From: Limnochordaceae bacterium | Lineage (GTDB): Bacteria; Bacillota; Limnochordia; Limnochordales; DUMU01 | Assembly (NCBI GenBank): GCA_014896305.1 | Contig: JADBKQ010000013.1 | Coordinates: 1 to 60,542, forward strand | Reading direction: 5' to 3' | Length of the DNA stretch: 60,542 nucleotides | Part shown: positions 52,950-60,542 of the stretch, one piece after another | Position numbering within the stretch: the first letter of the stretch is position 1 | Layout: the number at the start of each line of letters is the position of its first letter | Notes under the pieces: generated by a model | Seen by the model: only the letters and a program-made list of their open reading frames with translations | Told to the model about the DNA's origin: nothing | Database searches by the model: none | Program-made: the position numbers and the translations under genes

Positions 52950-54029
52950 TCAAGAGAGCTCGCCCAACTTGTCAATGATGGCTGTAGCCATCTCCTGGGT
53001 ACCCACCGCCGTGGGATCGTCCCGCCGTTCCTTGAGATCGTAGGTAACAAACCGGCCCTCCCGGATGACAGCGGCCACCGCCTTTTCCAAACGATCCGCT
53101 TCGGTGTAGTAACGGAGATGACGGAGCATGAGGACAGCTGACAAGATCAGGGCAGTTGGATTGGCCTTATTGAGTCCCTTGTACTTGGGCGCCGAGCCAT
53201 GGGTGGGTTCGAAGACCGCCATTTCGTCTCCGATATTGGCACCGGCCGCTACTCCGAGCCCCCCCACCAGACCTGCCGCCAGATCCGACAGGATATCACC
53301 GTACAGGTTGGGCAAAACGAGCACATCATACTGCTCAGGCTTTTGCACCAATTGCATGCACATGTTGTCTACCAGGCGCTCCTCGTACTCTACCCGTCCC
53401 TCGTATTCCCGGGCCACCTCCTCTCCGACTCGGAAAAAGAGACCATCCGTGTACTTCATGATGTTGGCTTTTGCTACCGCCGTCACCTTGTGGCGGCCAT
53501 GGGCCAGCGCATACTCGAACGCAAAGCGGATGATCCGGCGGGAAGCTGCCGCCGAAATCGGCTTAATGGAGATCGCTGCCCCAGGGTGGATCTTGTCCGG
53601 AGCCCAGCTTCGAATCTGCTCCGCCTGAGGGGAACCGGCCTCAAACTCCACACCCGCGTAGAGATCTTCCGTGTTTTCTCGAATGAGGACCAGGTCTACC
53701 TGGTCGTACCGGGAACGCACCCCCGGGTACAACTTACAAGGACGGACGCAAGCGTACAGATCCAACTCCTGGCGCAAAGCCACGTTGACACTGCGAAAGC
53801 CAGTGCCAATGGGGGTGGTAATTGGTCCCTTGAGGGCGACCCGGTTTCGCCGGATCGATTCCAGCACCGAAGCAGGCAGAGGAGTCCCATACTTCTCCAT
53901 GACCTCGGCACCGGCTTCCTGCACGTCCCATTCGATGGGGGCTCCCGTAGCCTCCACCACGCGCCGGGCGGCGATCGCCAGCTCCGGCCCAATTCCGTCA
54001 CCCGGTATCAGTGTCACTCGCTGCTTCAT
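52950..54029 (-). CDS. icd: NAD-type isocitrate dehydrogenase (isocitrate/isopropylmalate dehydrogenase family)
   Basis: The 359-residue oxidative decarboxylase has [70 protein letters not shown] and [12 protein letters not shown]. The RSVNVALR segment has the Ser/Asn of isocitrate-specific enzymes instead of the Leu-rich isopropylmalate version, so isocitrate is the likely substrate, with NAD the likely cofactor by overall type. LeuB remains possible. It stands alone with a divergent prsA-like gene upstream. Confidence 0.9.
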   Translation of the reverse strand: MKQRVTLIPGDGIGPELAIAARRVVEATGAPIEWDVQEAGAEVMEKYGTPLPASVLESIRRNRVALKGPITTPIGTGFRSVNVALRQELDLYACVRPCKLYPGVRSRYDQVDLVLIRENTEDLYAGVEFEAGSPQAEQIRSWAPDKIHPGAAISIKPISAAASRRIIRFAFEYALAHGRHKVTAVAKANIMKYTDGLFFRVGEEVAREYEGRVEYEERLVDNMCMQLVQKPEQYDVLVLPNLYGDILSDLAAGLVGGLGVAAGANIGDEMAVFEPTHGSAPKYKGLNKANPTALILSAVLMLRHLRYYTEADRLEKAVAAVIREGRFVTYDLKERRDDPTAVGTQEMATAIIDKLGELS

Positions 54030-54137
54030 TTTCCCAGCATCGCTCCTTGACTCTACACAAAAAGAGTTCTCTTTGTATTCGCCGGTTTGACTCTTCGTCC
54101 TGCCAGCAGTTCCGACGACTCACTATGGCGGTGGCTC

Positions 54138-54146
54138 TGGTAAAAT
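54138..54146 (+). promoter_or_regulatory. extended -10 promoter of the foldase gene
   Basis: TGGTAAAAT is an extended -10 about 50 nt before GTG 54197. No clear -35. Confidence 0.45.
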
Positions 54147-54196
54147 GGGGGCAGATTGCTAGTCCGCATCCTGACCCGTCAGAAAGGAGTCTTTTT

Positions 54197-55318
54197 GTGT
54201 ATTCCTCCTCCCCATTATTCCGCCGTGCTATCAACCTTGGCCAGCGGGTCATCACCCTCGTGGCAGGAGTGCTGCTGGTGGGCACTGTAGGCCCCGTGAC
54301 CCTGGCTGCAGACAAACCCACCCCTTCACCCAGCGCCACTCAGCCGGCCGCCTCGGCTACCACCGCCACCACTACGCCGGCTGTGGCGACGCAGGAAGGC
54401 CAGGCATTTGCCCAAGACCCGGGAGTCACTCCGGTCGCTATTGTCAACGGACATGTGATCACTGAACGGGACCTGTACGAGGCGCTCCTGGACGTGGCCG
54501 GTCGCAATGTCCTGGACCAATTGATCCTGGTGCAACTCATCGACGACGCCGCCCAAAAGGCCGGCGTGTCCATGAGCCCGGCCGAGGTGGACCAACAGTA
54601 CAACCAAATCCGTTCCCAGTTCGCCACCGCGGACCAGTTCGATCAAGCTCTGCAGCAGGCGGGCTTGACCCCCACCTTGCTGCGCCAGCAGATACGCATC
54701 AATGGGCTCATCACCCAACTTGTCTCTCCTCTTATCACGGTAACAGAGAAGGACATTCAAAGCTACTATGACCAGAACAAGGCGCAACTGGGTGAGCCAG
54801 CTCAGGTGCGCGCCCGCCACATCCTGGTGAGCACCCAGGCGGAAGCTGAAGAACTGGTCAAAGAGTTGCGGGCTGGCGCCGACTTTGCGAAGCTGGCCCA
54901 GACCCACTCCATCGACACGGGCAGTGCCAAACAGGGCGGTGAGCTTGGCTTCTTTACCCAGGACCAGATGGTACCCGAGTTCGCCCAGGTGGCTTTCTCA
55001 CTGCCGGTCGGCCAGATCAGCGACCCGGTCAAAACTCAGTATGGCTACCACATCATCCAGGTAGAGGAAAAGAAGGAGGCCACGATCCCCTCGCTTGACC
55101 AGGTCCGCAGCAGAATCCAGGATACGCTGCGTTCACAAAGGCTAGACCAGCTGGTACCGCTATGGATTCAGCAGTTGGAAGCCACCGCCAACATTCAGCG
55201 TTTTTGGCCGCCGGCCGAGGCAACTTCAGCCACTGCTGAACCCGCTCCTGGGTCGTCCTCTCCAGCAGCCCAAGGCGCGACCTCCACTACACCCCCTGCA
55301 GAGTCAAAGCAGCCTTAG
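54197..55318 (+). CDS. prsA: PrsA/parvulin-type exported peptidyl-prolyl isomerase
   Basis: The 373-residue foldase has a signal/anchor segment (about 15-38), a Thr/Ala/Pro-rich linker, and an N-terminal SurA-like helical domain (VAIVNGHVITERDLYEALLDVAGRNVLDQLILVQLID). The parvulin domain is at about 210-300: VRARHILVSTQAEAEELVKELRAGADFAKLAQTHSIDTGSAKQGGELGFF...GYHIIQVE. It has no lipobox Cys, so it is anchored by its signal or released, unlike Bacillus PrsA. GTG 54197 follows AAAGGAG. The long Ala/Pro/Thr tail is low complexity. Confidence 0.93.
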   Translation: MYSSSPLFRRAINLGQRVITLVAGVLLVGTVGPVTLAADKPTPSPSATQPAASATTATTTPAVATQEGQAFAQDPGVTPVAIVNGHVITERDLYEALLDVAGRNVLDQLILVQLIDDAAQKAGVSMSPAEVDQQYNQIRSQFATADQFDQALQQAGLTPTLLRQQIRINGLITQLVSPLITVTEKDIQSYYDQNKAQLGEPAQVRARHILVSTQAEAEELVKELRAGADFAKLAQTHSIDTGSAKQGGELGFFTQDQMVPEFAQVAFSLPVGQISDPVKTQYGYHIIQVEEKKEATIPSLDQVRSRIQDTLRSQRLDQLVPLWIQQLEATANIQRFWPPAEATSATAEPAPGSSSPAAQGATSTTPPAESKQP

Positions 55319-55392
55319 TCTTGCTCTCTGGCGACGTGGATAGTGTTGTGTTGCGGACCGTACTTCGTAAGCGTAACTAGCTACCCGGCCTG

Positions 55393-55428
55393 ACGAGCGC
55401 AGCCACTCTTGAGGGTGACTGCGCTCGT
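55393..55428. terminator. bidirectional terminator hairpin
   Basis: ACGAGCGCAGCCAC pairs, with one mismatch, with GTGACTGCGCTCGT between the convergent foldase and rlmD genes. T-runs are short. Confidence 0.65.
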
Positions 55429-55477
55429 TGACGGTTTGCTGGCTGCTCCCTGCTTCCAATCGGTCGACGTCTGGCTT

Positions 55478-56923
55478 TCAACCCCTGTCTGCCACCAGCA
55501 CCGCCACGGCTTCGACGTGGGCGGTCAGGGGAAACATGTCCACCGGCTGAACCTTCTCCAGGCGGTACCGGACCCTCGTACCCCCCTCCCCTGTGTCGCC
55601 CATCAGCAGAAGCTGCAAGTCCCGGGCAAGGGTGGCCGGGTTGCAGGACACATACACCACCCGGGGTGGCGCAAGACGTGCCAAGGCCTTCACCGCTTCC
55701 CGGTCCATGCCAGCCCGAGGCGGATCAACCAGCGCTGCAGCCACCGTTAGCCGGCTCGACGGCAATATCCGTTCCACCCGCCCCGCCCAGAAATCTACAT
55801 TGCTCACCTGATTGAGCCTGGCGTTTCGCCAGGCGTCCTGCACTGCCGCCACAACTTCCTCCATGCCAATGACAAAGGCAAAGCGCGCTGCGAGAAAGAG
55901 TGTGAAGGCCCCGGCGCCACAGTACAGATCCAGCGCCTGCCCTTGCGGCTGGGGAGGTAGAGCCGCTAACGCCACCTCGATCAGCCGCTCGGCTTGCGCA
56001 CTGTTCACCTGGAAAAAGCTGTGGGCTGAAATCTGAAACCGCCGCTCCACCCACTGGCCGGATGCTACCTGCACCCGCAAGATCTCATGCAGATAAGGTC
56101 GCCCCCACAACAGCCGATCCTGCTCCCCCAGAACGACATTGCCCGGGGACGGTTGAATGTTCTGGATCACTCCGACCAGCTCGGGAAACTCTTGCGCCAG
56201 CCGCTCTGCCAGCGCGCGGCCAGCGTCAAACTGTTCCGTACGGGTCACCAGCACCACCAGCACCTCACCGGTACGCCGGCTCACCCGCACGAGAATGTGG
56301 CGCAGATCGCCGCGGCGGTTGTGTTCATCGTAAGGTTGGATATGAAGCTCCAGCACCCACCGGCGCAAGCAGGCCACCAGGCGGTTGGTCAGATCCGGTT
56401 GCACCAGACACCCGTCCACGTCTACCACATCGTGACTGGCACGCCGGTAAAAGCCGAGGCGAACCGTGCGTTCAGCCGCCGCCACCGGCATCTGCACCTT
56501 GTTGCGATATCCCGAAGGATTCTCGGCGGGCAGGCAGGCCTCCACCGGCGGGTTGTCGATCCGGCCGATGTGGCGCAAAGCATCCACCACCAGCTGGCGC
56601 TTCCACGCCAGCTGGGCTTCGTAGCTCAGGTGTTGGAGCTGGCAACCGCCACATTGGGCGTAGACCGGGCAGGGAGGACGTACACGGTCCGGAGAAACCC
56701 GTAGCAGGTCGACGAGGTCTGCGCGCAGATAGCGCGGGTGTACCTCTTGAACCCGGCCCGTGACCTCTTCGCCTGGCAGCGCGCCCGGCAGAAAACAGGC
56801 CCGGCCCACCCACTCCTGCGGCCCGGCGACAACCCGCCCGACGCCTTCGCCGGCCGTTCCCAGACCTGTAATGGTAACCTGCACTGTTGCCGGTGCTTGC
56901 CCGTTTGTTCCTGCGCCTTCCAC
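55478..56923 (-). CDS. rlmD: 23S rRNA (uracil-5)-methyltransferase, RlmD/RlmCD type
   Basis: The 481-residue enzyme has an N-terminal TRAM domain (VQVTITGLGTAGEGVGRV). The [4Fe-4S] cysteines lie in CPVYAQCGGCQLQH plus VDGCLVQ. The SAM-binding LDLYCGAGAFTLFLA and the catalytic-Cys region VVYVSCNPATLARDL are present. It methylates uridine C5 in 23S rRNA. GTG 56923 is the start, with a weak GGGAGAG site. It is convergent to the foldase and divergent from the Spy-like gene. Confidence 0.95.
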   Translation of the reverse strand: MEGAGTNGQAPATVQVTITGLGTAGEGVGRVVAGPQEWVGRACFLPGALPGEEVTGRVQEVHPRYLRADLVDLLRVSPDRVRPPCPVYAQCGGCQLQHLSYEAQLAWKRQLVVDALRHIGRIDNPPVEACLPAENPSGYRNKVQMPVAAAERTVRLGFYRRASHDVVDVDGCLVQPDLTNRLVACLRRWVLELHIQPYDEHNRRGDLRHILVRVSRRTGEVLVVLVTRTEQFDAGRALAERLAQEFPELVGVIQNIQPSPGNVVLGEQDRLLWGRPYLHEILRVQVASGQWVERRFQISAHSFFQVNSAQAERLIEVALAALPPQPQGQALDLYCGAGAFTLFLAARFAFVIGMEEVVAAVQDAWRNARLNQVSNVDFWAGRVERILPSSRLTVAAALVDPPRAGMDREAVKALARLAPPRVVYVSCNPATLARDLQLLLMGDTGEGGTRVRYRLEKVQPVDMFPLTAHVEAVAVLVADRG

Positions 56924-57325
56924 TGGTTGCTCACTCTCCCATAGCGCAGACTCTCCACCACGTCCGGGTCATAGCAGAGCCGGCCCGGACAAGTCGCCTA
57001 CCGACCGACCAGACCACGCCTCGCGGCAGCTCGCTCCCGTAGGGACGCTCACGGGTAGGTGCGAAAAGTCTACCCGCCGCACCCCAGCATATCCTATCGG
57101 ATCAGACCCAGCTACCCGGCAGGATCAGCACCAAAAGCAGCAATGGTAATCTGCGCTCTGGCAAGAAGAGGCAGGCAGCGTCAAAAAGTGTTCACAGACT
57201 CGACATCGGCTGGACCCAGGTCGGAGATACTGTAAGGGTGGTCGGGTTGGGGGCTGCGGCCACGGCTCCCAACCCGGCGATAGCCCCATCCACGGCCAGG
57301 TGGGATACGTAAGGGAGGAATCGGT
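56924..57325. other. intergenic region between rlmD and the Spy-like gene
   Basis: It includes a perfect 9-bp inverted repeat CGGGTTGGG/CCCAACCCG (57243-57276) about 50 nt before the rightward start, which could be an operator or leader hairpin. GGGAGGA precedes ATG 57326. No clear promoter pair was seen. Confidence 0.4.
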
Positions 57326-58069
57326 ATGAATTGCAACCTCACTCCACAGTCTCTCCGTTGGCAGCACAGTTGGGCAACGGGCACCGTCGGCTCCTTGCTG
57401 GTCGTGGGCGTGTTGGCCGTCTCTGCTGCAGCAGCCGGTCCAACCCCCCCAGCCAAGGCAGGCAATCCCGTCATGCAGCAGCACCTTGTCTGGAAACACC
57501 CGGGTGTAGTCCCGTCGGCCTCCGCTGGGCCACTACGCCGTCAGCAGCCCATGGCCGCAGATTTCCTGGCCCAATGGCGGGCCATAGTAGGCCCAGGAAT
57601 GGGCGAGGAGGCGGGAATCGTACGCTTTGTTTCCCAGCTGGCCGCTCAGCTCAAACTGACCGATGAACAGTACAAGACGATCCAATCGGACCTGAACTCT
57701 CTGCGCAGCGATGTGCAGCCCATCGTCCAGCAGTTGCAGCAGGAGCGGGCAAATCTGGCGAAACTGTGGAACGCCAACCCGCTGGACGAGTCCAAGATCT
57801 TGGCGACCTCCCAAAAGATCACCCAGCTCCAGATCGAGATGCACAAGAAGATCCAGGCCACGACCGATGCTTTGGTAGCCACCCTCACCCCGGAGCAGCA
57901 AAAGCAGTGGCAGGCCTGGCAGAAGACGGCAAAAGAACGTCTGCAGCAACGCCAGAAGCAGCTACAGCGCATTCAGACTCTCCGGCGCGGGCCGGCCGGG
58001 CGCGGCAAGGCGGCACCCCCCGCAGCCAACAGCGCTCCGGCGGCACAGCCCAACACACCGGCGGCATAG
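57326..58069 (+). CDS. Spy/CpxP-like exported protein with LTxxQ motifs
   Basis: The 247-residue protein has a signal segment (about 15-37) and a helical domain (about 90-215) with two LTxxQ motifs (LTDEQYKTI and LTPEQQKQW), as in Spy/CpxP stress chaperones. The C-terminus is Ala/Pro-rich. Spy-type proteins bind unfolded periplasmic proteins or metals. ATG 57326 follows AGGGAGGA. Such proteins are typical of diderms; here they are found in a spore-former. Confidence 0.8.
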   Translation: MNCNLTPQSLRWQHSWATGTVGSLLVVGVLAVSAAAAGPTPPAKAGNPVMQQHLVWKHPGVVPSASAGPLRRQQPMAADFLAQWRAIVGPGMGEEAGIVRFVSQLAAQLKLTDEQYKTIQSDLNSLRSDVQPIVQQLQQERANLAKLWNANPLDESKILATSQKITQLQIEMHKKIQATTDALVATLTPEQQKQWQAWQKTAKERLQQRQKQLQRIQTLRRGPAGRGKAAPPAANSAPAAQPNTPAA

Positions 58070-58386
58070 CACTGGCGCTGGGGCCCAATAGATGTCTGCT
58101 CGTCCGGTAACTTCCAGGTGTGACCCGGTATGAGGGGGCAGGGCCAGAGCCATATTAGGATCGCAGGGTTGTGGAAGAGCTGATCGGACAGAGAACCGGT
58201 TGCTGAGGAGGGTTGCAGTAGGGAGTGCTTCTCTGAGACGTCTTCTTCCTTGCCCAGTGCGGCAAGGCAAGTTCCGGACCAGAGATGCTCCCGAACCAAC
58301 CTCCTCCGACACCGGGTAATGTCCAGACCGGAACGTGATTGCTCACGACCTCTTCCCGACCCTGCCTCGTTGTGAGGGAGTACGTA
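58070..58386. other. region without a recognisable gene
   Basis: No convincing frame with a ribosome-binding site was seen. There are two GC-rich inverted repeats (near 58250-58275 and 58290-58310). A small RNA cannot be excluded. Confidence 0.3.
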
Positions 58387-58417
58387 AACGGCCGGAGCTC
58401 CGTGAACGCCGGCCGTT
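58387..58417 (-). terminator. rho-independent terminator of the sugar-binding gene
   Basis: AACGGCCGG pairs with CCGGCCGTT around a 13-nt loop, beyond the stop of the minus-strand gene at 58461; TTT follows on the minus strand. Confidence 0.6.
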
Positions 58418-58460
58418 CGTCGTTTCGTCTAGCCCTTGTAGCGGGTCTGGCTCTTCGGTG

Positions 58461-59723
58461 TTACTTCAACGCAGCCGCCAAATCCGTGGAGAATTGCTCG
58501 AGGGCCTGATCGAGCGACTTGGATCCGTTGAAGAAAGAGCTTCCCGCCCGGATCAACGCGGTGCGCACCTTGCTCCAGTTGCGAACCTTCGGGTTGCCCA
58601 TGGTGTATTCGAGGATCTCACCAAACACCATCTTGTTCTTCGGCGGATCTGGGATACCAAATGCGATCGAAGCTGCCGAGCGGCGCAGCGGCATGGCGCC
58701 CGGCTGCTTCACCATGTCTTTTTGCACCTCCTGGGAGTGCAGGAAGGCGATCAACCGCCAGGCGGCGTCCGGGTGCTTTGCACCAGCGGGAATCATGACC
58801 CCAGAGCCGTCGGCCACCGCCGCCCGCTTTCCCGCCGGGCTCAGCGGCATTCCCGTCACGTCATAGTTGATCTTGCGGTCCATGTTGTTCAGCTGCAACG
58901 AGAGCCAGTAGCCGGCCGGCTGCAGACCTACATAGCCCTGCCGGAAGGAGGCATCGCCCTGCTCCTGGGCCGTTACCCAGCCACGAACCGCCTTATTATC
59001 ATAAAACTTCTTCCAGTACTCCCAAGCTTGCCGGGCCGCCGGGGTGTTCATCGCATTCTTGAAATCCCGAGTAAGGATTTGCCCCCCATTGGCCAAAACC
59101 AACTGGTACCAGTTGAAGTAGTAGTCACTGATGCCCCACCGCTCCATCTTCCCATCGCCATTGATATCCTTTGTCATCTTGATGGATTCGGTGAGCATAT
59201 CATCCCAGTTCCAGGTCTTGTCGTTGGGGTAGCGAAGTCCGTACTGATCGTAAACATCTGTATTGTAGAAAACGCCCTGGATATCGAGGCTGTCCGGGAA
59301 GGCAAACTGCTCACCATCCACCGTCTGCCACATCTGCATGGCACCAGGGAAAATGTCGCCGACGTCCCAGGCAGGGTTCTGCTTCATCTCCGCCTGAATG
59401 AACGGCCGCAGATCCATGAAAACTTTGCCATCTGCCAGGTCATAACCCCAGTAGGAACTTACGGTCACCAAATCTGGAGCAACTCCACCGGCCACTGCTA
59501 CAGGCAACTTAGTCGCAATGTCGGTCCAGGCTACATTCACAATCTGTACGTCGATGTCCGGATTAGCCGCCTCAAACTGCTGGATATGCTTCTTGAGGGT
59601 GTCTAGTTCCTCATTCTGGGCCCACGACCAAAATTGTACCGTCGTCTTGGCAGCTGCCGGAAACGCCACCGCAGCTACCAGCACTGCTGCCACTACTAGC
59701 GCCCCGATACCCCGGCTCCTCAT
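58461..59723 (-). CDS. carbohydrate ABC transporter substrate-binding protein
   Basis: This 420-residue MalE/UgpB-type binding protein has a signal peptide (GIGALVVAAVLVAAVAFPAAAK, ending about 26). The SBP type 1 fold has VQFWSWAQNEELDTLKKHIQQFEAANPDIDVQIVNVAWTDIATKLPVAVAGGVAPDLVTV. ATG 59723 follows AAGGAGGG. No lipobox Cys is present. No permeases are adjacent; the nearest sugar-type permeases (22.9-24.9 kb) have no binding protein of their own. The gene lies next to an IS630 remnant. Confidence 0.92.
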   Translation of the reverse strand: MRSRGIGALVVAAVLVAAVAFPAAAKTTVQFWSWAQNEELDTLKKHIQQFEAANPDIDVQIVNVAWTDIATKLPVAVAGGVAPDLVTVSSYWGYDLADGKVFMDLRPFIQAEMKQNPAWDVGDIFPGAMQMWQTVDGEQFAFPDSLDIQGVFYNTDVYDQYGLRYPNDKTWNWDDMLTESIKMTKDINGDGKMERWGISDYYFNWYQLVLANGGQILTRDFKNAMNTPAARQAWEYWKKFYDNKAVRGWVTAQEQGDASFRQGYVGLQPAGYWLSLQLNNMDRKINYDVTGMPLSPAGKRAAVADGSGVMIPAGAKHPDAAWRLIAFLHSQEVQKDMVKQPGAMPLRRSAASIAFGIPDPPKNKMVFGEILEYTMGNPKVRNWSKVRTALIRAGSSFFNGSKSLDQALEQFSTDLAAALK

Positions 59724-59807
59724 ATCATTACCCTCCTTCGTGCTTTCCTGCGCCTGGGCATTCCAAGGGGGCATTTCGCCGTCCGGCAGCAAACTCCTGC
59801 TAATGTA

Positions 59808-59824
59808 ATAACGTTATGATCATA
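59808..59824 (-). promoter_or_regulatory. possible promoter and operator of the sugar-binding gene
   Basis: The perfect palindrome ATAACGTTAT (59808-59817) lies immediately downstream of a TATGAT -10-like element (59824-59819), the position of a repressor operator overlapping a transcription start. A LacI/GntR-type regulator is possible. The -35 is weak. Confidence 0.45.
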
Positions 59825-59849
59825 TTCCTGTGCTTCGCTTGAGCTGCCA

Positions 59850-60080
59850 TCCTTCCGCTCCACCAGTGCCAGGGAATCCGCGAATGGGCCAACACCATCA
59901 CATGGAGCTGGTCTTCACGGCAACCCAGGCCTCCTGGATGAACCGCATCGAGTGCCATTTTGCTCCTTTGCGGAAGTCCGCCCGGGCGATCTTTCCCGGA
60001 CACCCACCCTCCAATACCAAGTTCGTCGGTATCTGCGGTTGGCGGAACGCTGAGCCAGGAAGAAATATGCCTTACCGCTT
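59850..60080 (+). pseudogene. IS630-family transposase remnant
   Basis: Fragments of an IS630-type transposase C-terminus are readable: REWAN in one frame, then LVFTATQASWMNRIECHFAPLRK and a downstream ICGWRN in another. The middle of the GTDH...SH segment is lost. A one-nucleotide frame change near 59895 separates the pieces, and no start, N-terminus or terminal repeats are visible. It is a decayed insertion next to the sugar-binding gene. Confidence 0.8.
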
Positions 60081-60089
60081 AGCTCAGAG

Positions 60090-60542
60090 ATTCCTTGCCT
60101 GGCCGGGTCTTCCAAGGTAGAATGATTGTGATGGCGAACATACATGCGTGGAGGCTGGGCCGATGAATCCTGCTAACGGACGAACCGCCGCCCGGCCCAG
60201 GCAACTCCTCTTCCGGCTACTGGCGGCACGCCTGCGAACAGAGGCTGTAACCAGGCAGCAGTTGGTAGCGAATGGCAGAACAAAGCATACCAAGAAATGC
60301 TTCTTTCAGTATGTTGGCTACGATATCAGGCATCGTCAGCGGCTATTCGATCCAATCAGCAGTAGTCTTGGGCCGAAGAAGATCAATGCCTGGACGGTCT
60401 CCTGGTTTAAGGAATATCGATGGCGAATTGCCGGGATGGTGATACAGTGTCCAGGGAGGCGACGACATTGTCAGCCACAGAAGTTTCCGAGGCAAGACGG
60501 CATTGGTGTACGTTCGTTGCTGCAGCGCTAATATCCATTCTG
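60090..60542. other. region without a recognisable gene, beyond the IS remnant
   Basis: The sequence is less GC-rich than the rest of the window and holds no frame with a ribosome-binding site that looks coding. It may belong to the degraded insertion or be intergenic. Confidence 0.35.

Noticed and set aside
60148-60531. Plus-strand frame at the right edge
   Set aside because: There is no ribosome-binding site, no family match, and composition unlike the genes of the window.
1-60542. CRISPR array, prophage, rRNA, tRNA or complete insertion sequence
   Set aside because: I found no regularly spaced repeats, phage structural genes, RNA gene cores or intact transposase with terminal repeats.

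Overview
The window looks like the chromosome of a high-GC, spore-forming member of the Bacillota. The evidence is gene content and order. On the minus strand, sepF, proC, yggT, ylmH, divIVA, a T-box, ileS, a DUF5665 gene, yteA, lspA and rluD run consecutively in the classic Gram-positive division/ileS order. Sporulation-linked genes are also present: two CotF-like coat proteins, a LysM-SleB cortex hydrolase, a SpoIID-type protein and TepA/YlzJ. Two genes hint at a diderm envelope: a small exported protein ending like an outer-membrane beta-barrel (1871-2380) and a Spy/CpxP-like LTxxQ protein (57326-58069). A Limnochordia- or Thermaerobacter-like lineage would fit, but I cannot name the genus from sequence alone.

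Layout. 1-2.4 kb: a promoter firing off the left edge, a small Cys-rich protein overlapping an orphan beta-class DNA methyltransferase, and the barrel-like protein. 2.5-7.2 kb: leuCD, small genes and a Gfo/Idh/MocA oxidoreductase. 7.5-12 kb: coat proteins, a YtpB-type terpene synthase convergent with wecB, and the LysM-SleB hydrolase. 12.3-19.6 kb: an HPrK/PckA-like P-loop protein, a GH13 amylolytic enzyme, a RibD-C reductase, a LacI regulator, and an unusual dUTPase/YgjP-metallopeptidase fusion. 20-25 kb: proS and a carbohydrate-type ABC transporter whose ATPase has lost most catalytic motifs. 25-37 kb: the division/ileS block. 37-42 kb: a complete branched-chain amino acid transporter (livK, terminator, livHMGF) behind a strong sigma-A promoter. 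42-46 kb: uppP, a Na/Pi-type transporter, ylzJ and tepA. 46-53 kb: exported proteins (SpoIID-like, GHL10, ThuA-like, a glycine-zipper protein with a two-TM partner). 53-58 kb: NAD-type isocitrate dehydrogenase, a PrsA-like foldase, rlmD and the Spy-like protein. 58-60.5 kb: a sugar-binding lipoprotein-type gene and a decayed IS630 transposase.

How it fits together. Most of the window is envelope biogenesis, division, sporulation and nutrient import. No CRISPR array, complete insertion sequence, rRNA or tRNA was found. The most unusual points are the degenerate ABC ATPase set, the dUTPase-metallopeptidase fusion, the compact unannotated cluster at 51.5-52.8 kb, and the Cys-rich protein/methyltransferase pair.
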